Shown piece after piece: positions 33,749-42,251 of a stretch of 64,000 nt of DNA. Both the position numbers and the translations under genes were made by a program. Location of the stretch: positions 44,181 through 108,180 of the forward strand of contig NZ_JAAMRE010000021.1 of assembly GCF_013522705.1 (NCBI RefSeq), written 5' to 3'. The notes below the pieces were generated by a model. It did no database searches. It had not been told where the DNA came from and saw only the letters and a list, made by a program, of their open reading frames with translations. Each line of letters starts with the position of its first letter. Positions within the stretch are counted from its first letter, which is position 1. The stretch comes from Pseudomonas lurida. Lineage in GTDB: Bacteria > Pseudomonadota > Gammaproteobacteria > Pseudomonadales > Pseudomonadaceae.

Positions 33749-36688
33749 ATGAGCCTTCCAACGCTGGCCGAATTGCCGGCCATTCTGCTTCCGGCTGCCC
33801 AGCGGGCCGAGCAGTCATTTCGTGACGCCGTGGCCGCGCTGGATGCCGATCATGGCCTTTCCGGGTGGGCGCCGCAACGCTGGGCCGACTTCGCCCGGGT
33901 GTGCGCCGCCAGTGATTTCGTCATTGAACAGAGCATTCGTGACCCTTTGATGTTGCTCGAACTGGCCGCCTGGGGCGAGCTGGATCGCGGCTTTGCGCCT
34001 GGTGAGTTGTGCGGGCAGATCGCGGCAGCGGTGCAACAAGCCGAAACAGAAGATGAGTTGGGCCGGGTCCTGCGTCGTCAGCGTACGCGCCAGCAGGTGC
34101 GCATTATCTGGCGCGATCTGACCCGTCAGGCCGACCTGGTGCAAACCTGTCGCGATTTGTCCGACATGGCCGACGCCAGCATCGACCAGGCCTACCAATG
34201 GCTCTACCAGCGCCACTGCGCACAATTCGGCACGCCCACCGGGCGGCGCAGCGGCGAGGCCCAGCACATGGTGATCCTTGGCATGGGCAAGCTCGGCGCG
34301 GTGGAGCTGAACCTGTCATCGGACATCGACCTGATCTTCGCTTATCCGGAGGGCGGCGAAACAGTGGGCGTGAAGCGCGCCCTGGATAACCAGGAATTCT
34401 TCATTCGTCTTGGTCAAAAACTGATCAAGGCCCTCGATCCGATGACCGTCGACGGATTCGTATTCCGCGTCGATATGCGTTTGCGCCCCTACGGTTCGGC
34501 CGGGGCGCTGGTGCTCAGTTTCAATGCGCTGGAGCAGTACTACCAGGATCAGGGACGCGACTGGGAACGCTACGCCATGATCAAGGCGCGGGTGGTGGCC
34601 GGCGATCAGGTGGCGGGCGCGCAATTGCTCGATATGCTGCGGCCGTTCGTCTACCGACGTTACCTGGATTTTTCCGCCATCGAAGCGCTGCGCACCATGA
34701 AGCAGCTGATCCAGCAGGAAGTGCGGCGCAAAGGTATGGCCGACAATATCAAGCTGGGCTCGGGCGGCATTCGTGAAGTGGAATTCATCGCCCAGGCGTT
34801 CCAGTTGATCCATGGTGGCCGCGACCTGAGCCTGCAGCAGCGGCCGTTGCTCAAGGTGCTGGGCACGCTGGAAGGCCAGGGCTACCTGCCGCCGGCGGTG
34901 ATCGCCGAGTTGCGCAACGGTTATGAATTTCTGCGTTACACCGAACACGCGATCCAGGCGATTGCCGACCGGCAGACCCAAATGCTCCCGGACAGCCCGC
35001 AGGACCAGGCCCGTATTGCCTTTATGCTCGGCTTCCCCGATTGGGCGGCGTTTCATGAGCGCCTGATGTACTGGCGAGGTCGGGTCGACTGGCATTTCCG
35101 CCAAGTGATTGCCGATCCGGACGAAGAAGATGGCGAAGAAAGCGAGCTGGTCGTAGGCGGGGAATGGTTGCCGCTGTGGGAAGAGTCACAAGATGACGAC
35201 GCGGCCTGCCGTCAGTTGGCCGACGGCGGCTTCACCGACGCGCCCAAGGCGCTCAAGGCCCTGGCCAGCCTGCGCGGCAGCCCGCAACTGCGCGCCATGC
35301 AGCGCCTGGGGCGCGAGCGCCTGGATGCATTTATCCCGCGCCTGCTGGCGCAGGCCGTTGAACACGCCAATCCGGACCTGGTGCTGGAGCGCGTGTTGCC
35401 GCTGGTTGAAGCGGTTGCGCGGCGTTCGGCCTACCTGGTGCTGCTTACGGAAAACCCCGACGCCTTGCGTCGCCTGTTGACCCTGTGCGCTGCCAGCCCG
35501 TGGATCGCCGAGCAGATCACGCGTTTCCCGTTGTTGCTCGACGAATTGCTCAACGAAGGTCGGCTGTTCAAGCCGCCGTTGGCGCCGGAACTGGCCGCCG
35601 AGCTGCGCGAACGCCTTACACGTATCCCCGAAGACGACCTTGAGCAACAGATGGAGGCCCTGCGCCACTTCAAGCTGGCGCACCGCCTGCGCGTGGCGGC
35701 TTCGGAAATTGCCGGCAGCCTGCCCTTGATGAAAGTCAGCGACTACCTGACCTGGCTCGCCGAGGCGATCCTGGAGCAAGTACTGGCCCTGGCCTGGCGC
35801 CAGACCGTGGCGCGGCACGGTTCGCCGCAGCGGCTGGATGGCACCTTGTGCGATCCTGGGTTCATCATTGTCGGTTATGGAAAAGTCGGCGGCATCGAAC
35901 TGGGGCATGGTTCGGACCTGGACCTGGTGTTCATCCATGACGGCGACCCGCATGCCGAAACCGATGGCGCCAAGCCGATTGACGGTGCGCAGTTCTTTAC
36001 GCGCCTGGGCCAGCGCATCATTCATTTGCTGACCACCCAGACCAACTCCGGCCAATTGTATGAAGTGGACATGCGCCTGCGCCCGTCCGGCGCATCCGGG
36101 CTTTTGGTGAGTTCGTTGGGCGCGTTCGATCGCTATCAACACAATGAAGCCTGGACCTGGGAACATCAGGCGTTGGTCCGCGCCCGCGTGCTGGTGGGCA
36201 GCCAGGACGTCGGCCAGGCCTTCGAGCAGGTGCGGGCCAGGGTGCTGGGGCGCGAACGTGATCTGGCGAAGCTGCGCCAGGAGGTCAGCGAGATGCGCGC
36301 CAAGATGCGTGACAACCTGGGCACCAAGAGCACCGCGGCCGGCACGGGCGCCAATGCGTTCGAAGCCACGGCGCTGTTCGACCTCAAGCAGGACGCCGGA
36401 GGTATCGTCGATATTGAATTTATGGTGCAATACGCGGCTTTGGCATGGTCTGCGCAACATCCATCGTTGCTGCGCTACACCGACAATATCCGCATTCTGG
36501 AAGGCCTGGAGCAGGTGGGGTTGATGCCCGCCGCCGATGCCCACCTGCTGCGCGAGGTCTATAAGGCCTACCGTTCCGCCGCGCATCGCCAGGCCTTGCA
36601 GAACGAGGCCGGTACGGTGGCCGGCGATCAGTTCGTCGATGAACGGCGCCAGGTGATGCGGATCTGGCAGGAGCTGGGTCTGAGCTGA
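33749..36688 (+). CDS. glnE: Bifunctional glutamine synthetase adenylyltransferase/deadenylase GlnE
   Basis: The 979-residue GlnE controls glutamine synthetase by adding and removing AMP under PII control. Two nucleotidyltransferase domains are visible. The N-terminal deadenylase has GMGKLGAVELNLSSDIDLIFAYP (about 174-196) and the C-terminal adenylyltransferase has GYGKVGGIELGHGSDLDLVFIHDG (about 709-732), each with the G-S-D-x-D metal-binding motif. The helical linker between them fits PII binding. Length is normal. It is divergent from aceE, and a hairpin (36702-36725) separates it from waaF. In PAO1, as I recall, ilvE lies between glnE and waaF; here it does not. Confidence 0.96.
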   Translation: MSLPTLAELPAILLPAAQRAEQSFRDAVAALDADHGLSGWAPQRWADFARVCAASDFVIEQSIRDPLMLLELAAWGELDRGFAPGELCGQIAAAVQQAETEDELGRVLRRQRTRQQVRIIWRDLTRQADLVQTCRDLSDMADASIDQAYQWLYQRHCAQFGTPTGRRSGEAQHMVILGMGKLGAVELNLSSDIDLIFAYPEGGETVGVKRALDNQEFFIRLGQKLIKALDPMTVDGFVFRVDMRLRPYGSAGALVLSFNALEQYYQDQGRDWERYAMIKARVVAGDQVAGAQLLDMLRPFVYRRYLDFSAIEALRTMKQLIQQEVRRKGMADNIKLGSGGIREVEFIAQAFQLIHGGRDLSLQQRPLLKVLGTLEGQGYLPPAVIAELRNGYEFLRYTEHAIQAIADRQTQMLPDSPQDQARIAFMLGFPDWAAFHERLMYWRGRVDWHFRQVIADPDEEDGEESELVVGGEWLPLWEESQDDDAACRQLADGGFTDAPKALKALASLRGSPQLRAMQRLGRERLDAFIPRLLAQAVEHANPDLVLERVLPLVEAVARRSAYLVLLTENPDALRRLLTLCAASPWIAEQITRFPLLLDELLNEGRLFKPPLAPELAAELRERLTRIPEDDLEQQMEALRHFKLAHRLRVAASEIAGSLPLMKVSDYLTWLAEAILEQVLALAWRQTVARHGSPQRLDGTLCDPGFIIVGYGKVGGIELGHGSDLDLVFIHDGDPHAETDGAKPIDGAQFFTRLGQRIIHLLTTQTNSGQLYEVDMRLRPSGASGLLVSSLGAFDRYQHNEAWTWEHQALVRARVLVGSQDVGQAFEQVRARVLGRERDLAKLRQEVSEMRAKMRDNLGTKSTAAGTGANAFEATALFDLKQDAGGIVDIEFMVQYAALAWSAQHPSLLRYTDNIRILEGLEQVGLMPAADAHLLREVYKAYRSAAHRQALQNEAGTVAGDQFVDERRQVMRIWQELGLS

Positions 36689-36701
36689 ACACATTATTAG
36701 G

Positions 36702-36725
36702 GCGGGGAGGCATAAGCCTCCCCGC
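36702..36725 (+). terminator. Strong hairpin between glnE and waaF
   Basis: A perfect 10-bp stem GCGGGGAGGC (36702-36711), loop ATAA, and GCCTCCCCGC (36716-36725) lie 13 bases after the glnE stop and 18 before the waaF ATG. There is no T-run. It may end or protect the glnE mRNA, or lower readthrough into waaF. Confidence 0.65.
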
Positions 36726-36743
36726 ATCGTTTGTGGAAACTAC

Positions 36744-37778
36744 ATGAATATTCTGATCGTTGGGCCCAGTTGGGTCGGTGACATGGTGATGGCACAGACA
36801 CTGTTCCAGTGCCTGCGCCTTCGCCATCCAGATTGCCAGATCGACGTGCTCGCCCCTGAGTGGAGTCGGCCGATCCTGGAACGCATGCCCGAAGTGCGCA
36901 AGGCCTTGAGCTTTCCGCTCGGCCACGGCGCCCTGGAGCTTGCGACCCGTCGTCGCATCGGCAAATCCCTGGCCGGCCAGTACGACCAGGCGATCCTGCT
37001 GCCCAACTCGCTCAAGTCCGCGCTGGTGCCGTACTTTGCCGGCATCCCCAAGCGCACCGGCTGGCGTGGCGAATTTCGCTATGTGCTGCTCAATGATGTG
37101 CGTACGTTGGACAAGGCACGCTACCCGCTGATGATCGAACGCTTCATGGCCCTGGCCTATGCGCCCGGTGCCGAGTTGCCCACGCCGTATCCGCGCCCTA
37201 ACCTGCGGATCGACCCGGTCACCCGCGACGCGGCGCTGGCCAAGTTCGGCCTGAGCCTGGATCGCCCGGTGCTGGCGCTGTGCCCCGGTGCCGAGTTTGG
37301 CGAGTCCAAGCGCTGGCCCTCGGAGCATTACGCCAAGGTCGCCGAGATGAAGATCCGCGAAGGCTGGCAGGTGTGGCTGTTCGGCTCGAAGAACGATCAC
37401 TCGGTGGGCGAAGACATCCGCCAGCGCCTGATTCCGGGCCTGCGCGAAGAGGCGGTGAACCTCAGCGGCGACACCTCGCTGGCCGAGGCGATCGACCTGC
37501 TGTCCTGCGCCGATGCGGTGGTGTCCAACGACTCCGGCCTGATGCACGTGGCGGCCGCTTTGAATCGCCCGTTGGTGGCGGTGTACGGCTCCACTTCGCC
37601 AGGGTTTACCCCGCCGTTGGCCGATAAGGTTGAAGTGGTGCGACTGGGCCTGGATTGCAGCCCCTGTTTTGAGCGCACCTGCCGTTTCGGCCACTACAAT
37701 TGCCTGCGCCAGTTGTTGCCGCAGCCGGTCAGCGAAGCCTTGCAGCGGTTGCAGGGCGACGTGGTCGAGGTTCACTGA
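36744..37778 (+). CDS. waaF: ADP-heptose:LPS heptosyltransferase II
   Basis: This 344-residue GT9 enzyme adds the second L,D-heptose to the inner core of LPS, at the cytoplasmic face of the inner membrane. It shows the family start MNILIVGPSWVGDMVMAQTL, the ADP-heptose-binding ALCPGAEFGESKRWPSEHYAKVA segment (about 175-197) and SNDSGLMHVAAALNRPLVAVYGSTSPGFTPP. It is the first gene of an operon in which the next six genes abut or overlap: waaF-waaC-waaG-waaP and three kinase-fold genes. The stop is followed by the TTG start of waaC after one base. Confidence 0.96.
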   Translation: MNILIVGPSWVGDMVMAQTLFQCLRLRHPDCQIDVLAPEWSRPILERMPEVRKALSFPLGHGALELATRRRIGKSLAGQYDQAILLPNSLKSALVPYFAGIPKRTGWRGEFRYVLLNDVRTLDKARYPLMIERFMALAYAPGAELPTPYPRPNLRIDPVTRDAALAKFGLSLDRPVLALCPGAEFGESKRWPSEHYAKVAEMKIREGWQVWLFGSKNDHSVGEDIRQRLIPGLREEAVNLSGDTSLAEAIDLLSCADAVVSNDSGLMHVAAALNRPLVAVYGSTSPGFTPPLADKVEVVRLGLDCSPCFERTCRFGHYNCLRQLLPQPVSEALQRLQGDVVEVH

Positions 37779-37779
37779 G

Positions 37780-38841
37780 TTGCGGGTACTGGTAGTCAAG
37801 ACCTCATCCCTGGGCGACGTGATCCATGCCTTGCCGGCACTGACCGACGCGGCGCGGGCGATCCCCGGCATTCAATTCGACTGGGTGGTGGAAGAAGGCT
37901 TTGCCGAAATTCCCACCTGGCATCCGGCCGTGGACAAGGTGATCCCGGTGGCGATCCGCCGCTGGCGCAAAAACCTCTGGCAGACCTTCAAGAGCGGCGA
38001 ATGGCGGCGTTTCAAAGAGCGCATCCAGTCGACCAAGTACGACCTGGTCATTGACGCTCAAGGTCTGTTCAAAAGTGCCTGGCTGACCCGTTACGTGCGT
38101 GCGCCGGTGGCCGGCTTCGACAAGCAGTCCGCACGCGAGCCGATCGCGGCGCGCTTTTATTCCCGGCGCCTGGCGGTGGCCCGCGGGCAGCATGCCGTCG
38201 AACGTTTGCGCCAGTTGTTCGCCGTGGCCCTCGGTTATGACTTGCCCAAAGGCTTGGGCGACTACGGCCTGAGGGTCGACAAACTGCTGGGCCTGCCGCC
38301 GAAAAAACCGTTCGTGCTGCTCCTGCACGGCACCACCTGGGACACCAAGCACTGGCCCGAAGCCTACTGGCGCGAGCTGGCCGAGCGCATGGGCCGTCTG
38401 GGCGTGGACGTAAAGTTGCCATGGGGCAACGCCGCCGAAAAGGCGCGCGCCGAAAGGCTGGCCCAAGGCCTGCCGAACGCCGAAGTGCTGCCCAAGCTGA
38501 ACCTGGCCGGCGTGGCCCGCGTGCTGGCCGGCGCCCGCGCCTGCGTGGCGGTGGACACCGGCCTGGGGCACTTGGCTGCAGCGTTGGATGTGCCGACCAT
38601 TTCGCTGTTCGGTCCTACCAATCCGGGGCTTACCGGCGCCTATGGCAAGGCGCAGATTCACCTGGCCAGCGATTGGCCGTGCGCGCCATGCCTGCAGAAA
38701 CACTGTACCTATCAACCGACGGCCGACGACCTGCGTCGGTTCGACATCACGCGCGAGTCGCCCCTGTGCTTCACGCGCCTGAACCCTGAGCGTGTGGCAA
38801 GCCGACTGAGCACGTTGTTACTGGCTGAGGAGCTGCACTGA
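37780..38841 (+). CDS. waaC: ADP-heptose:LPS heptosyltransferase I
   Basis: The 353-residue GT9 enzyme attaches the first heptose to Kdo2-lipid A. The N-terminus (RVLVVKTSSLGDVIHALPALTDAARAIPGIQFDWVVEEGF) matches E. coli WaaC almost residue for residue, so the start is the TTG at 37780, one base behind the waaF stop. The donor-binding part includes LLHGTTWDTKHWPEAYWRELAE and CVAVDTGLGHLAAALDVPTISLFGPTNPG. Its stop overlaps the waaG start (TGATG). The rare TTG start and overlap imply coupling to waaF translation. Confidence 0.95.
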   Translation: MRVLVVKTSSLGDVIHALPALTDAARAIPGIQFDWVVEEGFAEIPTWHPAVDKVIPVAIRRWRKNLWQTFKSGEWRRFKERIQSTKYDLVIDAQGLFKSAWLTRYVRAPVAGFDKQSAREPIAARFYSRRLAVARGQHAVERLRQLFAVALGYDLPKGLGDYGLRVDKLLGLPPKKPFVLLLHGTTWDTKHWPEAYWRELAERMGRLGVDVKLPWGNAAEKARAERLAQGLPNAEVLPKLNLAGVARVLAGARACVAVDTGLGHLAAALDVPTISLFGPTNPGLTGAYGKAQIHLASDWPCAPCLQKHCTYQPTADDLRRFDITRESPLCFTRLNPERVASRLSTLLLAEELH

Positions 38842-39965
38842 TGCAACTGGCTTTTGTCCTGTACAAATATTTCCCCTTCGGCGGCCTGCAGCGTGACTTC
38901 ATGCGCATTGCCCTGGAGTGCCAGCAGCGCGGCCACAGGATTCGTGTCTATACGCTGATCTGGGAAGGCGATATTCCGCAAGGTTTCGAAGTGCTGGTGG
39001 CGCCCGTGAAGGCGCTGGTCAACCACCGTCGCAATGAAAAGCTGCATGCCTGGATCCAGGCCGACCTGGCCAAGCGCCCGGTGGACCGCGTGGTGGGTTT
39101 CAACAAAATGCCGGGGCTGGACCTGTACTTCGCCGCCGACGGCGTATTCGAAGACAAGGCCCAGACCCTGCGCAACCCGATGTACCGCTGGTTCGGGCGC
39201 TACAAGCACTTTGCCGAATACGAGCGCGCGGTGTTCGATAAAAACGCCACGACCCGGATCATGGTGCTGTCCGAGCGTCAGCAGCAGCTGTTCACGCAGT
39301 ACTACGGCACCCAGCCCGAGCGTTTTCACCTGCTGCCGCCGGGCATTTCCCGAGACCGACGCGCGCCGCCGAACGCCAGCGAGATCCGCGCCGAGTTTCG
39401 CGCCGAATTCGGCCTGGCCGAGGAAGATTTACTGCTGGTGCAGATCGGTTCTGGCTTCAAGACCAAGGGCGTCGACCGTAGCCTGAAGGCTGTGGCTGCG
39501 TTGCCTGCAAAGCTGAAGAAACGCACCCGGCTGTTTGTAATCGGCCAGGACGACCCCAAAGTATTCCAACTGCAGAGTGCCGCACTCGGCCTGGGTGACC
39601 AGGTGCAGTTCTTCAAGGGGCGCAACGATATTCCGCGTTTCCTGTTGGGCGCGGACTTGCTGATTCACCCTGCTTACAACGAAGCGGCCGGCATGGTGCT
39701 GGTCGAAGCGATAGTCGCCGGCCTGCCCGTGCTGGTGAGCCAGGTCTGCGGCTACGCGTTTTATATCGATAAGGCCCAGAGTGGCCGCGTGTTGGACGAG
39801 CCGTTCGAGCAGGCCCAGCTCAATCAATACCTGGTGGATATGCTCGACGATCCGCAGGCGCGCGCGACCTGGAGTCGCAATGGCCTGGCTTTCGCCGAGA
39901 CGGCCGACCTGTTTAGCATGCCGCAGTACGCTGCGGACTTGATTCTGGCGGAGCCAAACCGATGA
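38841..39965 (+). CDS. waaG: LPS core glucosyltransferase I family (WaaG)
   Basis: The 374-residue GT4 enzyme is the WaaG type, which adds the first hexose of the outer core (GalN in P. aeruginosa, glucose in enterics) to heptose II. The start MQLAFVLYKYFPFGGLQRDFMRIALEC is diagnostic. The C-terminal Rossmann lobe has LLVQIGSGFKTKGVDRSLKAVA and the HPAYNEAAGMVLVEAIVAGLPVLVS nucleotide-binding segment with the E-x7-E pattern. It is TGATG-coupled to waaC and ATGA-coupled to waaP. The sugar added here cannot be told from sequence. Confidence 0.94.
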   Translation: MQLAFVLYKYFPFGGLQRDFMRIALECQQRGHRIRVYTLIWEGDIPQGFEVLVAPVKALVNHRRNEKLHAWIQADLAKRPVDRVVGFNKMPGLDLYFAADGVFEDKAQTLRNPMYRWFGRYKHFAEYERAVFDKNATTRIMVLSERQQQLFTQYYGTQPERFHLLPPGISRDRRAPPNASEIRAEFRAEFGLAEEDLLLVQIGSGFKTKGVDRSLKAVAALPAKLKKRTRLFVIGQDDPKVFQLQSAALGLGDQVQFFKGRNDIPRFLLGADLLIHPAYNEAAGMVLVEAIVAGLPVLVSQVCGYAFYIDKAQSGRVLDEPFEQAQLNQYLVDMLDDPQARATWSRNGLAFAETADLFSMPQYAADLILAEPNR

Positions 39966-40768
39966 AGTTGATTCTTGCCGAACCCTTCAAGACCCTGTGG
40001 GCCGGACGCGATGCGTTCGCCGAGGTCGAGAAACTGCAAGGCCAGGTGTTCCGCGAGCTGGCCGCCCGTCGTACGTTGCGTACGGTGGTGGAGGGTCAAC
40101 CCTATTTCGTGAAAATCCATCGCGGTATCGGCTGGGGCGAGATCCTCAAAAACCTGGTCACCGCCAAGTTGCCGGTCCTGGGCGCGGGCCAGGAGTGGCT
40201 GGCGATCCAGCGCTTGCATGAGCTGGGCGTGCCCACCATGACCGCCGTGGCTTTTGGTGAGAAGGGCAGCAATCCGGCTGATCAGCACTCGTTCATCGTT
40301 ACGCGCGAGCTGACCCCGATTATCAGCCTGGAGGATTTGACCCTCGACTGGCTCAAGCAGCCGCCGGTGCCGGCGATCAAGCACGCCTTGACCGCCGAGC
40401 TGGCGCGTACGGTCGGCGCGATGCATCGTGGCGGCGTCAATCACCGTGATTGTTACCTCTGCCACTTCCTGTTGCACACCGACCGACCGATCGCCGTGGA
40501 TACTCTCAAACTGTCCGTGATCGACCTGCACCGCGCCCAGGTGCGCGCGACGATCCCCATGCGCTGGCGCAACAAGGACCTGGCCGGGCTGTATTACTCC
40601 GCCCTGGACATCGGCCTGACCCGGCGCGACAAACTGCGCTTTCTCAAACATTACTTTCAGCAACCGTTGCGCCGGATCCTGGCCGAGCAAGCGGCGCTGC
40701 TGGCCGAGTTGGAGCGCATGGCCGCCAAACTCTATGCGCGCAAGCAACGTTACGGGGATGCGCTCTGA
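39962..40768 (+). CDS. waaP: LPS core heptose I kinase WaaP
   Basis: The 268-residue kinase phosphorylates heptose I of the inner core, which in Pseudomonas is needed for outer-membrane integrity. The kinase landmarks are K51 (YFVKIH), the catalytic loop H161-R162-D163 (NHRDCYLCHFLL) and the metal-binding D188 (SVIDLHR). It is the first of four kinase-fold genes in a row, and the strongest match to the eponymous family. The start overlaps waaG (ATGA) and the stop overlaps the next gene (TGATG). Confidence 0.95.
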   Translation: MKLILAEPFKTLWAGRDAFAEVEKLQGQVFRELAARRTLRTVVEGQPYFVKIHRGIGWGEILKNLVTAKLPVLGAGQEWLAIQRLHELGVPTMTAVAFGEKGSNPADQHSFIVTRELTPIISLEDLTLDWLKQPPVPAIKHALTAELARTVGAMHRGGVNHRDCYLCHFLLHTDRPIAVDTLKLSVIDLHRAQVRATIPMRWRNKDLAGLYYSALDIGLTRRDKLRFLKHYFQQPLRRILAEQAALLAELERMAAKLYARKQRYGDAL

Positions 40769-41502
40769 TGGCGGGCTGGAACCTGGAACCGGCCTACGCC
40801 GCCCTGGCGGACGACTTCGGCAGCCTGGAGGCGGTGTTCGCGCTGCAAGGCGAGCGGTTGACTCGAGACCCGTTGTCGGAAGTGATCCGGGTTGAGCGTG
40901 GCGGGGTCAATTACTACGTCAAGCGTTACTCCGGGGCGGGCAAGGGCTTGCGCCGTTACCTGGGCAAGCCGCGAGTGAAATCCGAATGGCAGAACCTCAA
41001 GCGTTTCGCCAAGTGGGGCATCCCTACCGCTGATGTAGTCGCCTGGGGCCTGGATCGCAACGGGCTGGCCTACAACCGTGGGGCGATGATTACCCGCGAA
41101 TTGCCCAAGACCGAAGACCTGTCGGTTCTGGCCGAACGCAATGATGCGCGGCTCAAGGACCCCCGCTGGGTCGATGCCATCAGCCGGCAGCTCGCCGAAT
41201 ATACGCGCACCATGCACGATCACCGCTTCACCCATAACGACTTGAAGTGGCGCAACCTGCTGGTGGACGATCAGTGCACCCTCTACCTGATCGATTGCCC
41301 CAACGGCGATTTCTGGCGCGGTTTCTGGCTCAAGTACCGCATCACCAAGGACCTGGCCTGCCTGGACAAGGTCGCCAAATATCATCTGTCGGCCACCCAG
41401 CGCCTGCGTTTCTATATGCAATATCGACAACGCACCCACCTGACGGCGTCCGACAAACAACGAATTCGCCATGTGGTGAAGTTTTTCGAGGGACGTGAAT
41501 GA
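40768..41502 (+). CDS. LPS core kinase, InaA/WaaP-like (second kinase)
   Basis: The 244-residue protein is a kinase-fold LPS protein like PAO1 PA5008 (from memory). ATG 40768 overlaps the waaP stop. Key residues are intact: K52 (YYVKRY), the catalytic loop H156-N157-D158 with N163 (THNDLKWRNLL) and metal-binding D176 (LIDCPNG). It is therefore probably an active sugar kinase adding a further phosphate to the heptose region of the core, though the exact site is unknown. It overlaps the next gene by four bases. Confidence 0.87.
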   Translation: MAGWNLEPAYAALADDFGSLEAVFALQGERLTRDPLSEVIRVERGGVNYYVKRYSGAGKGLRRYLGKPRVKSEWQNLKRFAKWGIPTADVVAWGLDRNGLAYNRGAMITRELPKTEDLSVLAERNDARLKDPRWVDAISRQLAEYTRTMHDHRFTHNDLKWRNLLVDDQCTLYLIDCPNGDFWRGFWLKYRITKDLACLDKVAKYHLSATQRLRFYMQYRQRTHLTASDKQRIRHVVKFFEGRE

Positions 41503-42251
41503 GTGACTTCCTGGCGGCTGCCGACCGGGCCTTGCTGGAGCGCAACGGCCTGGCCACGTTCGACGCGTTGTGGGCCAAGCAGCTCGACGCGGTGGACGAG
41601 CCGAACACCAGCCGTGGCGGCTGGAGCAGCGTGTTTCGCCTGGAGCTGGAGGGGCAGGGTTACTACCTCAAGCGCCAGAGCAATTACCTGACGCGCAGCC
41701 TGCACCGGCCATTCGGCGAGCCGAGTTTCTCCCGCGAGTTTCGCAATATCAGTCGTTACCGCGCCCTGGGGATCCCGGCCTTGCAGGCGGCGTTCTACGG
41801 CGAGCGCAAGGTGGCCGGCGAGTATCGCGCCATGCTGTTGACCCGTGCCCTCGACGGCTGGAACGACCTGGAGTCGTTGCTCGAGCAGTGGTCGTCGCTC
41901 AGCGATGTCCAGCACCGCGCGATCCTGCGGGCCTGCGGTGAATTGGCGCGCCGGCTGCACGGCGTCGGCCAGGTGCATGGCTGTTTCTACCCCAAGCATA
42001 TTTTTCTGCAGGCCACCGGCGACGGTTACGCCGCGCAACTGATCGACCTGGAGAAAACCCGTCCATTGCTGTTCGGCTGGCGTGATCGCGTCAAGGATCT
42101 GGAGCCTTTGCTGCGCCGGTCCCCGCAGTGGTCCGAGGTGCAGGTGCGTCAACTGTTGGCGGCCTATCTCGAGCAGCCCGAGGACAGCGCGTTGGTCTCG
42201 ACCTGGCTGCAGCGCCTCACGGCCCGGCGCAGCCATAAGGAGAAGCGCTGA
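41499..42251 (+). CDS. InaA-family kinase-fold protein lacking the catalytic Asp (third kinase-like)
   Basis: The 250-residue protein resembles PAO1 PA5007 (from memory). It keeps the ATP-binding Lys (K58, YYLKRQ) and the metal-binding Asp (D183, LIDLEKTR), but the catalytic loop reads H160-G161-C162 (VHGCFYPKHIFL), with Cys in place of the catalytic Asp. It is either a pseudokinase that supports its operon partners or an enzyme with a changed mechanism. The start overlaps the previous gene (ATGA) and its TGA overlaps the next ATG. LPS core assembly is inferred from context. Confidence 0.85.
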   Translation: MSDFLAAADRALLERNGLATFDALWAKQLDAVDEPNTSRGGWSSVFRLELEGQGYYLKRQSNYLTRSLHRPFGEPSFSREFRNISRYRALGIPALQAAFYGERKVAGEYRAMLLTRALDGWNDLESLLEQWSSLSDVQHRAILRACGELARRLHGVGQVHGCFYPKHIFLQATGDGYAAQLIDLEKTRPLLFGWRDRVKDLEPLLRRSPQWSEVQVRQLLAAYLEQPEDSALVSTWLQRLTARRSHKEKR

